NCBI GenBank assembly: GCA_024697885.1
Contig: JAILSA010000132.1
Location: forward strand, 1-8,010
DNA: 8,010 bases
From: Eubacterium sp.
GTDB lineage: Bacteria; Bacillota; Clostridia; Lachnospirales; Lachnospiraceae
Reading direction: 5' to 3'
Positions within the stretch are counted from its first letter, which is position 1, and each line of letters opens with the position of its first letter. The notes under the pieces are model-generated. The model was given only the letters and a program-made list of their open reading frames with translations. It was not told where the DNA came from and searched no databases. Shown here piece after piece: positions 1 to 7,148 of this stretch. Both the position numbers and the translations under genes were made by a program.

Positions 1-1
1 A

Positions 2-46
2 CTGGACAGGTTTGTGAAAAAGGTGGAGACTAAGACAAAGGAATGA
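2..46 (+). CDS. Possible 3' end of an upstream gene (partial, 14 codons visible)
   Basis: One frame is open from the left edge to a TGA at 44-46 and reads LDRFVKKVETKTKE, a charged helix-like tail that would suit a cytosolic protein's C-terminus. Its stop lies 6 nt before the ATG of the HD-GYP gene and overlaps the spacer after that gene's Shine-Dalgarno sequence, a spacing typical of co-transcribed genes. The other two plus frames also end early (stops at 31-33 and 15-17), so the choice of frame rests only on spacing and composition. No family can be recognised from so few residues. Confidence 0.3.
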   Translation: MDRFVKKVETKTKE

Positions 47-52
47 TGCTTT

Positions 53-1387
53 ATGCGTAAGACAATTAAAAATATAATAATTCTGGTCTTGATTTTGAGT
101 CTGTCAAGTCTTGCCATTCTCTTTTACATTTTTCGGCGCTATGACCAGGTGATCAATCAGTACGACCACCTGATTAATACCCAGATGCAGAATCGACAGC
201 ACATGACCAAAATCAGTGAAAACATGTACCGCATGCAAAATACTATGCTCAATCATCTGATGGAGGAAAAAAAGGATTTAGACCAGCCGGGAGGAGATTC
301 CTACAAGATTTTGATCGAGCAGATTGAGTTGGAGACCACAGATGAAATCAACAAGTTTGCCAGACTCCAGGATGATCCTGAGGACAAGGAGAGAGTTCAC
401 CAGCTAGGCAACCATTTTCAGACAATGGTGAGCCAGTGTCAGGTGGTTTTTTTTCTGGATGAAAAGGAAAAAAATGACATTGGAAAATACTATGTTCAAA
501 ATGTAATGAAGGAGCACTTAGAAAAGGCCTCCAGGGTTTTGCAGGACATGGATAAGGAGATTTTTGTGGAGACCAGGGAAGCCAGCATGGAGGTGGAGCG
601 AAGCAATAAGGAAATAAAGGTTGCCAGAAACATTAGTTTTTTCTTATTGATATTTATTATCGCTATCTGCCTTGCTCTGGTGGCCAAAAATGGATTTCGC
701 ATTGTCAGCGCCCAGGACGAGGAGGAGAAAAAGCACCAGGCCCATGTCATGCATATGCAAAATCAGGTAATCTACGGTATGGCCAACCTGATTGAGAGCA
801 GGGATGGCACCACGGGCCAGCATGTAAAGCGCACCAGTCGCTATGTGAAAATGATTACAGAGAAGTTGAGGGAAATGGGCTACTACCGAGAGGAAATAGA
901 CGACCTCTTTTTGGAAAATATTTACAAGGCAGCCCCTCTTCATGATATAGGAAAAATCCGAGTTTCCGATACTATTTTGCTTAAGCCGGGAAAACTTACA
1001 CCGGAGGAGTATGACCAGATGAAGCGGCATACCACTGAGGGCGTCCTGGTCTTTGACCAGACTATTGGAGCCATGGAGGATAAGAAATATGTAGAACTTG
1101 TTCACGATGTGGTAGGTGGTCACCACGAGAAGTGGGATGGAAGCGGATACCCGGAGGGCAAGAAGGGCGAGGAAATCCCCCTGGCCGCCCGCATTATGGC
1201 AGTGGCAGATGTCTTTGACGCCCTGGTGTCCAAGCGCTGTTACAAGGAAGCTTTTTCCGTTGAAGAGGCCTATGACATCATACAAAAGGACAGTGGAAAG
1301 CACTTTGACCCCAAGCTGGTAGAGGCTTTTGTGGCCCTTCGACCAGAGGTGGAGGATTACCTAAAGAGGCACCGAGAAGAGGAATGA
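53..1387 (+). CDS. Membrane-anchored HD-GYP domain protein, probable cyclic-di-GMP phosphodiesterase
   Basis: This 444-residue protein has a hydrophobic helix at about 8-27, an extracytoplasmic region of about 165 mostly helical residues (28-192), a second membrane helix at about 194-211, a charged linker helix, and a C-terminal HD-GYP domain from about 235 to 435. The family's metal-ligand residues are all present: H257, the HDIGK motif with H297/D298 and K301, H326, the pair H357/H358, and D386 in the ADVFDAL motif. The GYP signature (HHEKWDGSGYPEG, from 357) is intact. HD-GYP proteins of this kind hydrolyse cyclic-di-GMP. Here the catalytic domain would be cytoplasmic and controlled by a signal sensed outside the membrane. 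The sensor resembles the four-helix-bundle type of chemoreceptors, but that is inference. There is no evident HAMP, PAS or GGDEF domain. AAAGGA at 37-42, 10 nt upstream, supports the ATG at 53. Signal and target are unknown. The next gene has its own promoter. Confidence 0.9.
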   Translation: MRKTIKNIIILVLILSLSSLAILFYIFRRYDQVINQYDHLINTQMQNRQHMTKISENMYRMQNTMLNHLMEEKKDLDQPGGDSYKILIEQIELETTDEINKFARLQDDPEDKERVHQLGNHFQTMVSQCQVVFFLDEKEKNDIGKYYVQNVMKEHLEKASRVLQDMDKEIFVETREASMEVERSNKEIKVARNISFFLLIFIIAICLALVAKNGFRIVSAQDEEEKKHQAHVMHMQNQVIYGMANLIESRDGTTGQHVKRTSRYVKMITEKLREMGYYREEIDDLFLENIYKAAPLHDIGKIRVSDTILLKPGKLTPEEYDQMKRHTTEGVLVFDQTIGAMEDKKYVELVHDVVGGHHEKWDGSGYPEGKKGEEIPLAARIMAVADVFDALVSKRCYKEAFSVEEAYDIIQKDSGKHFDPKLVEAFVALRPEVEDYLKRHREEE

Positions 1388-1404
1388 ATTTATTTTGCCT
1401 CTAC

Positions 1405-1434
1405 TTGACAGTTTTGGGTTTCTTGCATTATACT
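1405..1434 (+). promoter_or_regulatory. Sigma-A-type promoter of the leuB-ilvD-ilvB-serC-serA cluster
   Basis: TTGACA at 1405-1410 is a perfect -35 box and TATACT at 1429-1434 is a one-mismatch -10 box, with an 18 bp spacer. Transcription would start near 1441, leaving a leader of about 30 nt before the leuB ATG at 1472. That is too short for a T-box, leader-peptide attenuator or riboswitch, so control is more likely at initiation or from an operator. The sequence TACTTGACAG at 1402-1411 recurs as TACTTGTTAG at 1431-1440 (8 of 10 identical), flanking and overlapping the promoter elements. Confidence 0.75.
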
Positions 1435-1459
1435 TGTTAGAATGAAAAAACTTTTAATT

Positions 1460-1465
1460 AGGAGG
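1460..1465 (+). promoter_or_regulatory. Ribosome binding site that fixes the leuB start
   Basis: AGGAGG lies 6 nt before the ATG at 1472. An in-frame ATG at 1442 would extend the protein by 10 residues, but it sits at the predicted transcription start and has no Shine-Dalgarno sequence that could be in the transcript. The 1472 start also places the conserved N-terminal NAD-binding segment ([13 protein letters not shown]) at the usual distance from the N-terminus. Confidence 0.85.
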
Positions 1466-1471
1466 GCAAAT

Positions 1472-2554
1472 ATGAGATATAATATTGCAGTGATTCCAGG
1501 AGATGGAATAGGCCCAGAAATCGTTACGGAAGCAAAAAAAGTTTTGGATTGTGTGGCGAAAGTTTATGGACATGAATTTGAATATGAAGAGCTCTTAATG
1601 GGAGGATGTTCCATTGATGCCTATGGAGAGCCATTGACAGATGAGACCTTAGAACGAGCTCGCAAGAGTGATTCTGTATTGCTAGGAGCCGTCGGTGGAC
1701 GAGTGGGTGTGGACAGCTGGTATCAGCTTCCACCGGACAAGAGACCAGAGGCGGGACTTTTAAAGATTCGCAAGGGCCTTGGCCTGTATTGCAATCTGAG
1801 ACCGGCAATTTTGTTTGAGGAACTCAGCGGCGCCTGCCCTTTGAAAAATGAAATTGTAGAGGGAGGTTTTGACTTCGTCTTTGCCAGAGAGCTGACAGGT
1901 GGCCTCTATTTTGGAGAGAGATATACCAAGGAAATCGACGGCGTAATGACTGCTGTGGATACCCTCAAATACGATGAGAATGAGATTAGACGCATTGCAA
2001 GATCCGCCTTTGATATTGCAATGAAGAGAAATAAAAAGGTTTGCAGTGTAGATAAGGCAAACGTACTTGACTCCTCAAGACTTTGGAGCAAGGTGGTAGA
2101 AGAGGTTAGTAAGGACTATCCTGAGGTAGAGCTCAGTCACCTGTTAGTAGACGCCTGTGCCATGGAGATTGTAAGAGATCCAAAGCAGTTCGATGTGATT
2201 TTGACAGAGAACATGTTTGGAGATATTCTCTCCGATGAGGCCAGCATGGTGACAGGTTCCCTGGGAATGCTCTCCTCCGCCAGTTTGGGTCAGGGAAGCT
2301 TTGGCATGTACGAGCCAAGTCATGGCTCTGCTCCAGATATTGCTGGACAGAACAAGGCCAACCCAATTGCCACCATTCTCTCTGCAGCAATGCTGCTTCG
2401 CTACTCCTTCAATTTGCAGAAGGAAGCCGATGCAGTGGAAAATGCTGTAAAGGCGGTTTTGAAGAAGGGACTTCGTACCATTGATATTATGGACGAGGGC
2501 AAGACACTTCTTGGAACCAAGGAGATGGGAGATGCCATTGTGGCAGAGATTTAA
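1472..2554 (+). CDS. leuB: 3-isopropylmalate dehydrogenase
   Basis: LeuB oxidises and decarboxylates (2R,3S)-3-isopropylmalate to 2-oxoisocaproate with NAD+, the third enzymatic stage of leucine synthesis in the cytosol. The 360-residue length is typical. Diagnostic segments are GDGIGPE (from residue 10), [10 protein letters not shown] (from R139, with the conserved tyrosine Y146), [11 protein letters not shown] (from K195), [12 protein letters not shown], and the NAD-adenine-contacting HGSAPDIAG. The metal-binding aspartates D227, D251 and D255 have the same spacing as D217, D241 and D245 of the Thermus enzyme. RELTGG/YFG and the substrate-binding arginines in the [16 protein letters not shown] stretch favour LeuB over isocitrate or tartrate dehydrogenase relatives. 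It is the first gene after the cluster promoter. leuA and leuCD are not in the window. The stop is followed by an 83-nt gap before ilvD without an obvious terminator. Confidence 0.95.
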   Translation: MRYNIAVIPGDGIGPEIVTEAKKVLDCVAKVYGHEFEYEELLMGGCSIDAYGEPLTDETLERARKSDSVLLGAVGGRVGVDSWYQLPPDKRPEAGLLKIRKGLGLYCNLRPAILFEELSGACPLKNEIVEGGFDFVFARELTGGLYFGERYTKEIDGVMTAVDTLKYDENEIRRIARSAFDIAMKRNKKVCSVDKANVLDSSRLWSKVVEEVSKDYPEVELSHLLVDACAMEIVRDPKQFDVILTENMFGDILSDEASMVTGSLGMLSSASLGQGSFGMYEPSHGSAPDIAGQNKANPIATILSAAMLLRYSFNLQKEADAVENAVKAVLKKGLRTIDIMDEGKTLLGTKEMGDAIVAEI

Positions 2555-2623
2555 CTCAGTCGGCGCGCAAGACTCGCGAGCAAAGTACGTTTATATTATT
2601 GAGAAGATGAAATTCGATGGAAT

Positions 2624-2628
2624 GGAGG
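2624..2628 (+). promoter_or_regulatory. Ribosome binding site that fixes the ilvD start
   Basis: GGAGG ends 9 nt before the ATG at 2638. The upstream in-frame ATG at 2617 would place this Shine-Dalgarno sequence inside the coding region and add seven residues (MEWRKIT) that look like translated leader. The 2638 start gives an N-terminus [21 protein letters not shown], which fits the family. Confidence 0.8.
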
Positions 2629-2637
2629 AAGATTACT

Positions 2638-4296
2638 ATGAAGAGTGATTCCGTAAAAAAAGGTATGCAAACCGCCCCTCAGCGTTCCCTGTTTAACGCT
2701 TTGGGTATGACAAAAGAAGAATTAAATAAGCCATTAGTTGGTATTGTTAGTTCCTATAATGAAATTGTTCCAGGACATATGAACCTGGATAAGATTGTGG
2801 AGGCTGTTAAGCTTGGTGTTGCCATGGCTGGCGGTACCCCAATCGTCTTCCCAGCAATCGCTGTGTGCGATGGAATTGCCATGGGACATATCGGCATGAA
2901 ATATTCCCTGGTAACCAGAGATTTGATCGCTGATTCCACAGAGTGTATGGCTTTAGCTCATGCCTTTGACGCCCTGGTTATGGTGCCAAACTGCGACAAG
3001 AATGTACCGGGACTTTTGATGGCGGCAGCCAGAGTGAATGTTCCTACTGTATTTGTCAGCGGTGGTCCAATGCTTGCAGGACATGTCAATGGCAAGAGAA
3101 CTTCCCTGTCTAGTATGTTTGAGGCAGTGGGAGCCAATGCAGCAGGAAAAATGTCAGATGAAGAAGTTGATAACTATGTAAGTCATGCCTGCCCAACCTG
3201 TGGTTCTTGTTCAGGTATGTATACAGCCAACTCCATGAACTGCCTGACTGAGGCAATCGGTATGGGACTTCAGGGCAATGGTACGATCCCGGCAGTTTAC
3301 TCCGAGCGTATCAAGTTGGCAAAACACGCTGGAATGCAGGTAATGGAAATGTATCGTCAGAACATCCGTCCAAGAGATATTATGACAGAGAAGGCATTTA
3401 TGAATGCCATGACTGTGGATATGGCTCTGGGATGTTCTACCAATACCATGCTTCACTTGCCAGCAATCGCCCACGAGGCAGGTGTGGATTTGAACCTGGA
3501 TATCGCCAATGAAATCAGTGCAAAGACACCAAACCTTTGTCACCTGGCACCAGCAGGTCACACCTACATGGAGCAGCTCAATGAGGCCGGTGGAGTTTAT
3601 GCCGTAATGAATGAGCTCAACAAAAAAGGCCTTTTGAATACAGATTGTATCACAGCAACAGGAAAGACTGTGGGAGAGAACATCGCCCATGTCTACAACA
3701 GGGATCCAGAGGTAATTCGTCCAATCGAAAATCCTTACAGCGAGACCGGTGGAATCGCTGTCCTCAAGGGAAATATCGCCCCAGACTCCTGTGTAGTTAA
3801 GCGTTCTGCTGTAGTATCAGAGATGATGGTACATGAGGGACCAGCAAGAGTCTTTGACTGTGAGGAAGATGCAATCGCAGCCATCAAGGGTGGCAAGATC
3901 GTAGCGGGAGATGTAGTAGTAATCCGTTACGAGGGACCAAAGGGTGGTCCTGGTATGAGAGAGATGCTGAATCCTACCTCTGCAATTGCGGGAATGGGAC
4001 TGGGTTCGTCCGTAGCTCTGATCACAGACGGACGTTTCTCCGGAGCCTCTAGAGGAGCATCCATCGGACATGTTTCTCCAGAAGCAGCAGTTGGAGGACC
4101 AATCGCTTTGATTGAAGAGGGAGATATCATCAAGATCGATATCCCTGCAAATACTATAAATGTAGATGTTCCTGACCAGGTACTGGCTGAGAGAAAGGCA
4201 AAATGGCAGCCAAGAGAGCCTAAGGTGACAAGTGGTTATCTGAGAAGATATGCCAGCATGGTTACCAGCGGAAACACAGGAGCGATTCTTAAATAA
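2638..4296 (+). CDS. ilvD: Dihydroxy-acid dehydratase, predicted [4Fe-4S] class
   Basis: IlvD dehydrates 2,3-dihydroxyisovalerate and 2,3-dihydroxy-3-methylvalerate to the 2-oxo acids that precede valine, leucine and isoleucine. The 552-residue product is shorter than the E. coli enzyme (616) but usual for Firmicutes. It carries [14 protein letters not shown] with C119, [17 protein letters not shown] with C185, C188 and C191, GCSTNT, and the C-terminal [20 protein letters not shown], whose serine belongs to the family's proposed catalytic region. Where plant and mycobacterial-type [2Fe-2S] enzymes have a first cluster cysteine (EITPC), this protein reads EIVPG with glycine at 46. That matches the E. 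coli type, known for an oxygen-labile [4Fe-4S] cluster. A six-carbon sugar-acid dehydratase relative (Edd type) is unlikely given the ilvB and leuB neighbours. The stop lies 25 nt before ilvB. Confidence 0.95.
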   Translation: MKSDSVKKGMQTAPQRSLFNALGMTKEELNKPLVGIVSSYNEIVPGHMNLDKIVEAVKLGVAMAGGTPIVFPAIAVCDGIAMGHIGMKYSLVTRDLIADSTECMALAHAFDALVMVPNCDKNVPGLLMAAARVNVPTVFVSGGPMLAGHVNGKRTSLSSMFEAVGANAAGKMSDEEVDNYVSHACPTCGSCSGMYTANSMNCLTEAIGMGLQGNGTIPAVYSERIKLAKHAGMQVMEMYRQNIRPRDIMTEKAFMNAMTVDMALGCSTNTMLHLPAIAHEAGVDLNLDIANEISAKTPNLCHLAPAGHTYMEQLNEAGGVYAVMNELNKKGLLNTDCITATGKTVGENIAHVYNRDPEVIRPIENPYSETGGIAVLKGNIAPDSCVVKRSAVVSEMMVHEGPARVFDCEEDAIAAIKGGKIVAGDVVVIRYEGPKGGPGMREMLNPTSAIAGMGLGSSVALITDGRFSGASRGASIGHVSPEAAVGGPIALIEEGDIIKIDIPANTINVDVPDQVLAERKAKWQPREPKVTSGYLRRYASMVTSGNTGAILK

Positions 4297-4321
4297 ATAA
4301 GTAAGGAAGAGGTGCAAAAAA

Positions 4322-5998
4322 ATGCAATTAAGTGGTTCACAGATCATTATTGAGTGTCTGTTAGAGCAAGGAGTGGATACCGTTTTTGGTTATCCGGGTG
4401 GAACGATTTTGAACGTTTACGACGAACTTTACAGATATCAGGATCGAATTCGTCACATCCTGACATCCCATGAGCAGGGAGCTTCCCATGCCGCTGACGG
4501 TTACGCCAGAGCGACAGGTAAGGTAGGTGTTTGTATGGCAACAAGTGGTCCTGGAGCGACCAACCTGGTCACAGGTATTGCCACTGCTTATATGGACTCT
4601 GTTCCTATGGTAGCTATTACCTGTAACGTGGCAGTTCCAGCTCTAGGTAAGGACTCCTTCCAGGAGGTAGACATTGCTGGTGTGACCATGCCAATTACTA
4701 AGCACAGCTTTATTGTAAAAAATATAGAGGATTTGGCCAAGGTAATGAGAAGAGCCTTTGCTATTGCTCAGACAGGTAGACCGGGCCCAGTTCTTGTGGA
4801 CGTAACAAAGGATGTCACTGCAGCAGTGACAGATTTTGAGCCAAAAACTCCAGATCTCATTCAGCGTCAGGTAGATACCATTGACCAGAATGAAATCGAA
4901 GAGGTTATTAAGGCTATTCGCGAGTCCGAGAAGCCAATGATTTTCGTGGGAGGCGGAGCCGTTCTCTCAGGAGCAGAGGCAGAACTTAAGGAATTTGCCA
5001 AGAAGGTAGACGCCCCTGTAACAGATTCTCTTATGGGTAAGGGCGCTTTTGACAACGGAGATGACTACTACACAGGTATGTTGGGAATGCATGGAACAAA
5101 GGCTTCTAACTTCAGTGTAACAGAGTGTGACCTCCTGCTTGTTTTGGGAGCCAGATTCTCAGACCGTGTAACAGGAAATGCCAGCAAATTTGCTTACAAT
5201 GCAAAGATTGTTCACATTGATATTGATCCTGCAGAGATCAACAAGAACATTCAGGTAGATTACTCCTTAGTGGGAGACCTAAAATCTGTTCTTGAGATTT
5301 TGAACAAAAAATTGGATCAGCAGTATCACAAAAATTGGATCGATAAGGTTATGGCAAGAAAAGAAGCTATGCCAATGACCTATGCTGAGGATGTCTTGAC
5401 AGGACCATATGTAATGGAGCGCATTGATGCTTTGACAGATGATGATACCATTATTTCCACTGACGTAGGACAGCATCAGATGTGGGCGGCTCAGTATTAC
5501 AAGTATAGAAGCCCAAGACACCTTTTGACTTCTGGTGGAATGGGAACCATGGGATATGGTTTAGGTGCATCCCTTGGAGCCAAGGTTGGAGTTCCAAATG
5601 CCAAGGTCTTCAACATTACCGGTGACGGATGCTTCCGTATGAACATGAATGAGTTGGCTACAGCTAGCCGCTACAACATTCCTGTAATTGATGTATTGTT
5701 CAACAACAACGCCTTGGGAATGGTTCGCCAGTGGCAGACCCTTTTCTACGGCAAGAGATATTCCAATACTATTTTGGAAGACAAGGTGGATTATTGTAAG
5801 TTGGCGGAATCCCTTGGTTGTAAGGCCATCAAGGTAACCAAGAAGGAAGAGGTAGACGGTGCCATCAAAGAGGCACTCTCTGCTGAGGGGCCAGTTTTCA
5901 TCGAGGTTGTAATCGATCACGATGACAAGGTATATCCAATGGTAGCTCCTGGTGCTGCAATCGAAGAGTGCTTCGATGAGAAAGACCAGAATAAATAA
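4322..5998 (+). CDS. ilvB: Acetolactate (acetohydroxyacid) synthase catalytic subunit
   Basis: This enzyme condenses pyruvate with a second pyruvate or with 2-oxobutyrate to give acetolactate or acetohydroxybutyrate, using thiamine diphosphate, Mg2+ and FAD. The 558 residues show the three-domain layout: TPP-enzyme N domain (about 1-165) with GYPGG and the catalytic E51 in HEQGA; central FAD-associated domain (about 190-325) with R278-F-S-D-R-V; and C domain (about 385-535) with the thiamine diphosphate motif running from G434-D-G to the asparagines at 461-463. W471 in GMVRQWQ corresponds to the tryptophan that gives anabolic enzymes their preference for 2-oxobutyrate, which argues against the FAD-independent catabolic AlsS. 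AGAGGTG at 4308-4314 gives a good ribosome site 7 nt before the ATG. The regulatory subunit gene (ilvN/ilvH) does not follow; serC does. Confidence 0.95.
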   Translation: MQLSGSQIIIECLLEQGVDTVFGYPGGTILNVYDELYRYQDRIRHILTSHEQGASHAADGYARATGKVGVCMATSGPGATNLVTGIATAYMDSVPMVAITCNVAVPALGKDSFQEVDIAGVTMPITKHSFIVKNIEDLAKVMRRAFAIAQTGRPGPVLVDVTKDVTAAVTDFEPKTPDLIQRQVDTIDQNEIEEVIKAIRESEKPMIFVGGGAVLSGAEAELKEFAKKVDAPVTDSLMGKGAFDNGDDYYTGMLGMHGTKASNFSVTECDLLLVLGARFSDRVTGNASKFAYNAKIVHIDIDPAEINKNIQVDYSLVGDLKSVLEILNKKLDQQYHKNWIDKVMARKEAMPMTYAEDVLTGPYVMERIDALTDDDTIISTDVGQHQMWAAQYYKYRSPRHLLTSGGMGTMGYGLGASLGAKVGVPNAKVFNITGDGCFRMNMNELATASRYNIPVIDVLFNNNALGMVRQWQTLFYGKRYSNTILEDKVDYCKLAESLGCKAIKVTKKEEVDGAIKEALSAEGPVFIEVVIDHDDKVYPMVAPGAAIEECFDEKDQNK

Positions 5999-6012
5999 TG
6001 TTAATAATTTAA

Positions 6013-6037
6013 AAGTGAGTTTTGTCAAACTCAACTT
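6013..6037 (+). promoter_or_regulatory. Hairpin in the ilvB-serC junction, flush with the serC ribosome site
   Basis: AAGTGAGTTT (6013-6022) can pair with AAACTCAACTT (6027-6037) around the loop TGTC, giving ten pairs with one bulged A. The core GAGTTT/AAACTC is perfect. The 3' arm ends directly before the serC Shine-Dalgarno AAGGAGG at 6038-6044, and no T tract follows, so it does not look like a plus-strand intrinsic terminator. It could limit RNA decay or processing at the junction, or influence serC translation. Such a role is inferred only from position. The stem is AT-rich and only moderately stable. Confidence 0.4.
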
Positions 6038-6054
6038 AAGGAGGATTTAAAAAA

Positions 6055-7137
6055 ATGGCAAGAGTGTACAACTTTTCAGCGGGTCCGGCCGTATTGCCGG
6101 AAGAGGTATTGAAGGAAGCAGCAGATGAGATGTTAGACTACAAGGGAACTGGCATGTCCGTAATGGAAATGAGCCACCGTTCCGCAGCCTATGACACCAT
6201 CATCAAAGAGGCTGAGCAGGATCTTCGTGATTTGATGAATATTCCTGACAACTACAAGGTACTGTTCCTTCAGGGCGGAGCTTCCCAGCAGTTTGCTATG
6301 GTTCCAATGAACTTCAAGAAAAATGGTGTAGCTGACTACATCGTAACAGGTCAGTGGGCTAAAAAAGCATTCCAGGAAGCACAGAAATATGTAAAGGCAA
6401 ACAAGGTAGCAACATCTGAGGACGAGACTTTCTCCTACATTCCAGATTGTTCTGATTTGCCAATCGATGACGATGCTGATTATGTATACATTTGTGAAAA
6501 TAATACAATTTATGGAACAAAGTATAAGACTTTGCCAAATACCAAGGGTAAGCCATTGGTTTCTGACATTTCTTCTTGTTTCTTGTCAGAGCCAGTAGAC
6601 GTAACAAAATATGCTATGCTCTACGGTGGAGTACAGAAAAACGTGGGACCAGCTGGTGTAGTAATCGCTATCATCCGCGAGGATATGATTCCTGAGTCCG
6701 TAGATGAGTCTGTACCAACAATGCTTCAGTACAAGACACAGGCAGACGCTGATTCCCTTTACAACACACCTCCATGCTACGGAATTTATATCTGTGGTAA
6801 GGTATTTAAGTGGTTGAAGAAAATGGGCGGTTTGGAAGAGATGAAGAAGAGAAATGAAGAGAAGGCTAAGATTCTCTATGATTTCCTTGATTCCTCTAAA
6901 TTGTTCAAGGGTACAGTTCGCAAAGAGGACCGCTCCCTTATGAATGTTCCATTTGTAACAGGTGACAAGGACTTAGATGCTAAGTTTGTTGCAGAGGCAA
7001 CTAAGGCAGGTCTTGTAAACCTTAAGGGACACCGTACTGTTGGTGGTATGCGTGCCAGCATCTACAATGCTATGCCAAAGGCTGGTGTAGAGGCATTGGT
7101 TGACTTTATGAAGAAATTTGAAGCAGAGAATGCATAA
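6055..7137 (+). CDS. serC: Phosphoserine aminotransferase
   Basis: SerC transfers the amino group of glutamate to 3-phosphohydroxypyruvate to give O-phosphoserine, the second step of serine synthesis, using pyridoxal phosphate in the cytosol. The 360-residue length matches the family. The N-terminus YNFSAGPAVLPEEVL is diagnostic. Further landmarks are SHRS, the cofactor phosphate-binding LFLQGGASQQF, GQWAKKAF, D171 in SDISS, the Schiff-base lysine K195 in GGVQKNVGPAG, and C-terminal GHRTVGGMRASIYNAMP with a substrate-binding arginine. D171 and K195 are spaced exactly as D174 and K198 of the E. coli enzyme. AAGGAGG at 6038-6044, 10 nt before the ATG, is near-ideal. serA begins 11 nt after the stop, so the two serine genes are tightly coupled. 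Confidence 0.96.
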   Translation: MARVYNFSAGPAVLPEEVLKEAADEMLDYKGTGMSVMEMSHRSAAYDTIIKEAEQDLRDLMNIPDNYKVLFLQGGASQQFAMVPMNFKKNGVADYIVTGQWAKKAFQEAQKYVKANKVATSEDETFSYIPDCSDLPIDDDADYVYICENNTIYGTKYKTLPNTKGKPLVSDISSCFLSEPVDVTKYAMLYGGVQKNVGPAGVVIAIIREDMIPESVDESVPTMLQYKTQADADSLYNTPPCYGIYICGKVFKWLKKMGGLEEMKKRNEEKAKILYDFLDSSKLFKGTVRKEDRSLMNVPFVTGDKDLDAKFVAEATKAGLVNLKGHRTVGGMRASIYNAMPKAGVEALVDFMKKFEAENA

Positions 7138-7148
7138 GGAGATATAAA

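Noticed and set aside
447..454. T8 run (447-454) and A7 run (267-273) in the HD-GYP gene, considered as phase-variation tracts
   Set aside because: The frame is intact, the runs are short, and they encode ordinary residues (V-V-F-F and E-E-K-K-D) in a normal AT-leaning gene.
644..1303. A 219-codon minus-strand open frame inside the HD-GYP gene
   Set aside because: The plus strand encodes a complete HD-GYP domain with all key residues over this stretch. The antisense frame has no recognisable domain and is a coding shadow.
1365..1402. Inverted repeat AGAGGCA (1365-1371) / TGCCTCT (1396-1402) spanning the HD-GYP stop, considered as a terminator
   Set aside because: The loop is 24 nt, the stem only 7 bp, and no T tract follows, since the sequence goes straight into the TTGACA box. 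It is not a convincing intrinsic terminator.
1435..1471. T-box, leader peptide or riboswitch in front of leuB
   Set aside because: The predicted leader is only about 30 nt long and holds no specifier loop, T-box sequence or terminator hairpin.
3817..4347. A 176-codon minus-strand frame across the ilvD end and ilvB start
   Set aside because: It covers conserved IlvD motifs (DGRFSG region) on the other strand and has shadow-like composition.
6022..6050. TTGTCA (6022-6027) with ATTTAA (6045-6050), considered as a separate serC promoter
   Set aside because: The -10 candidate is poor, and transcription would begin at about the serC ATG, after its Shine-Dalgarno sequence, so it could not serve serC.
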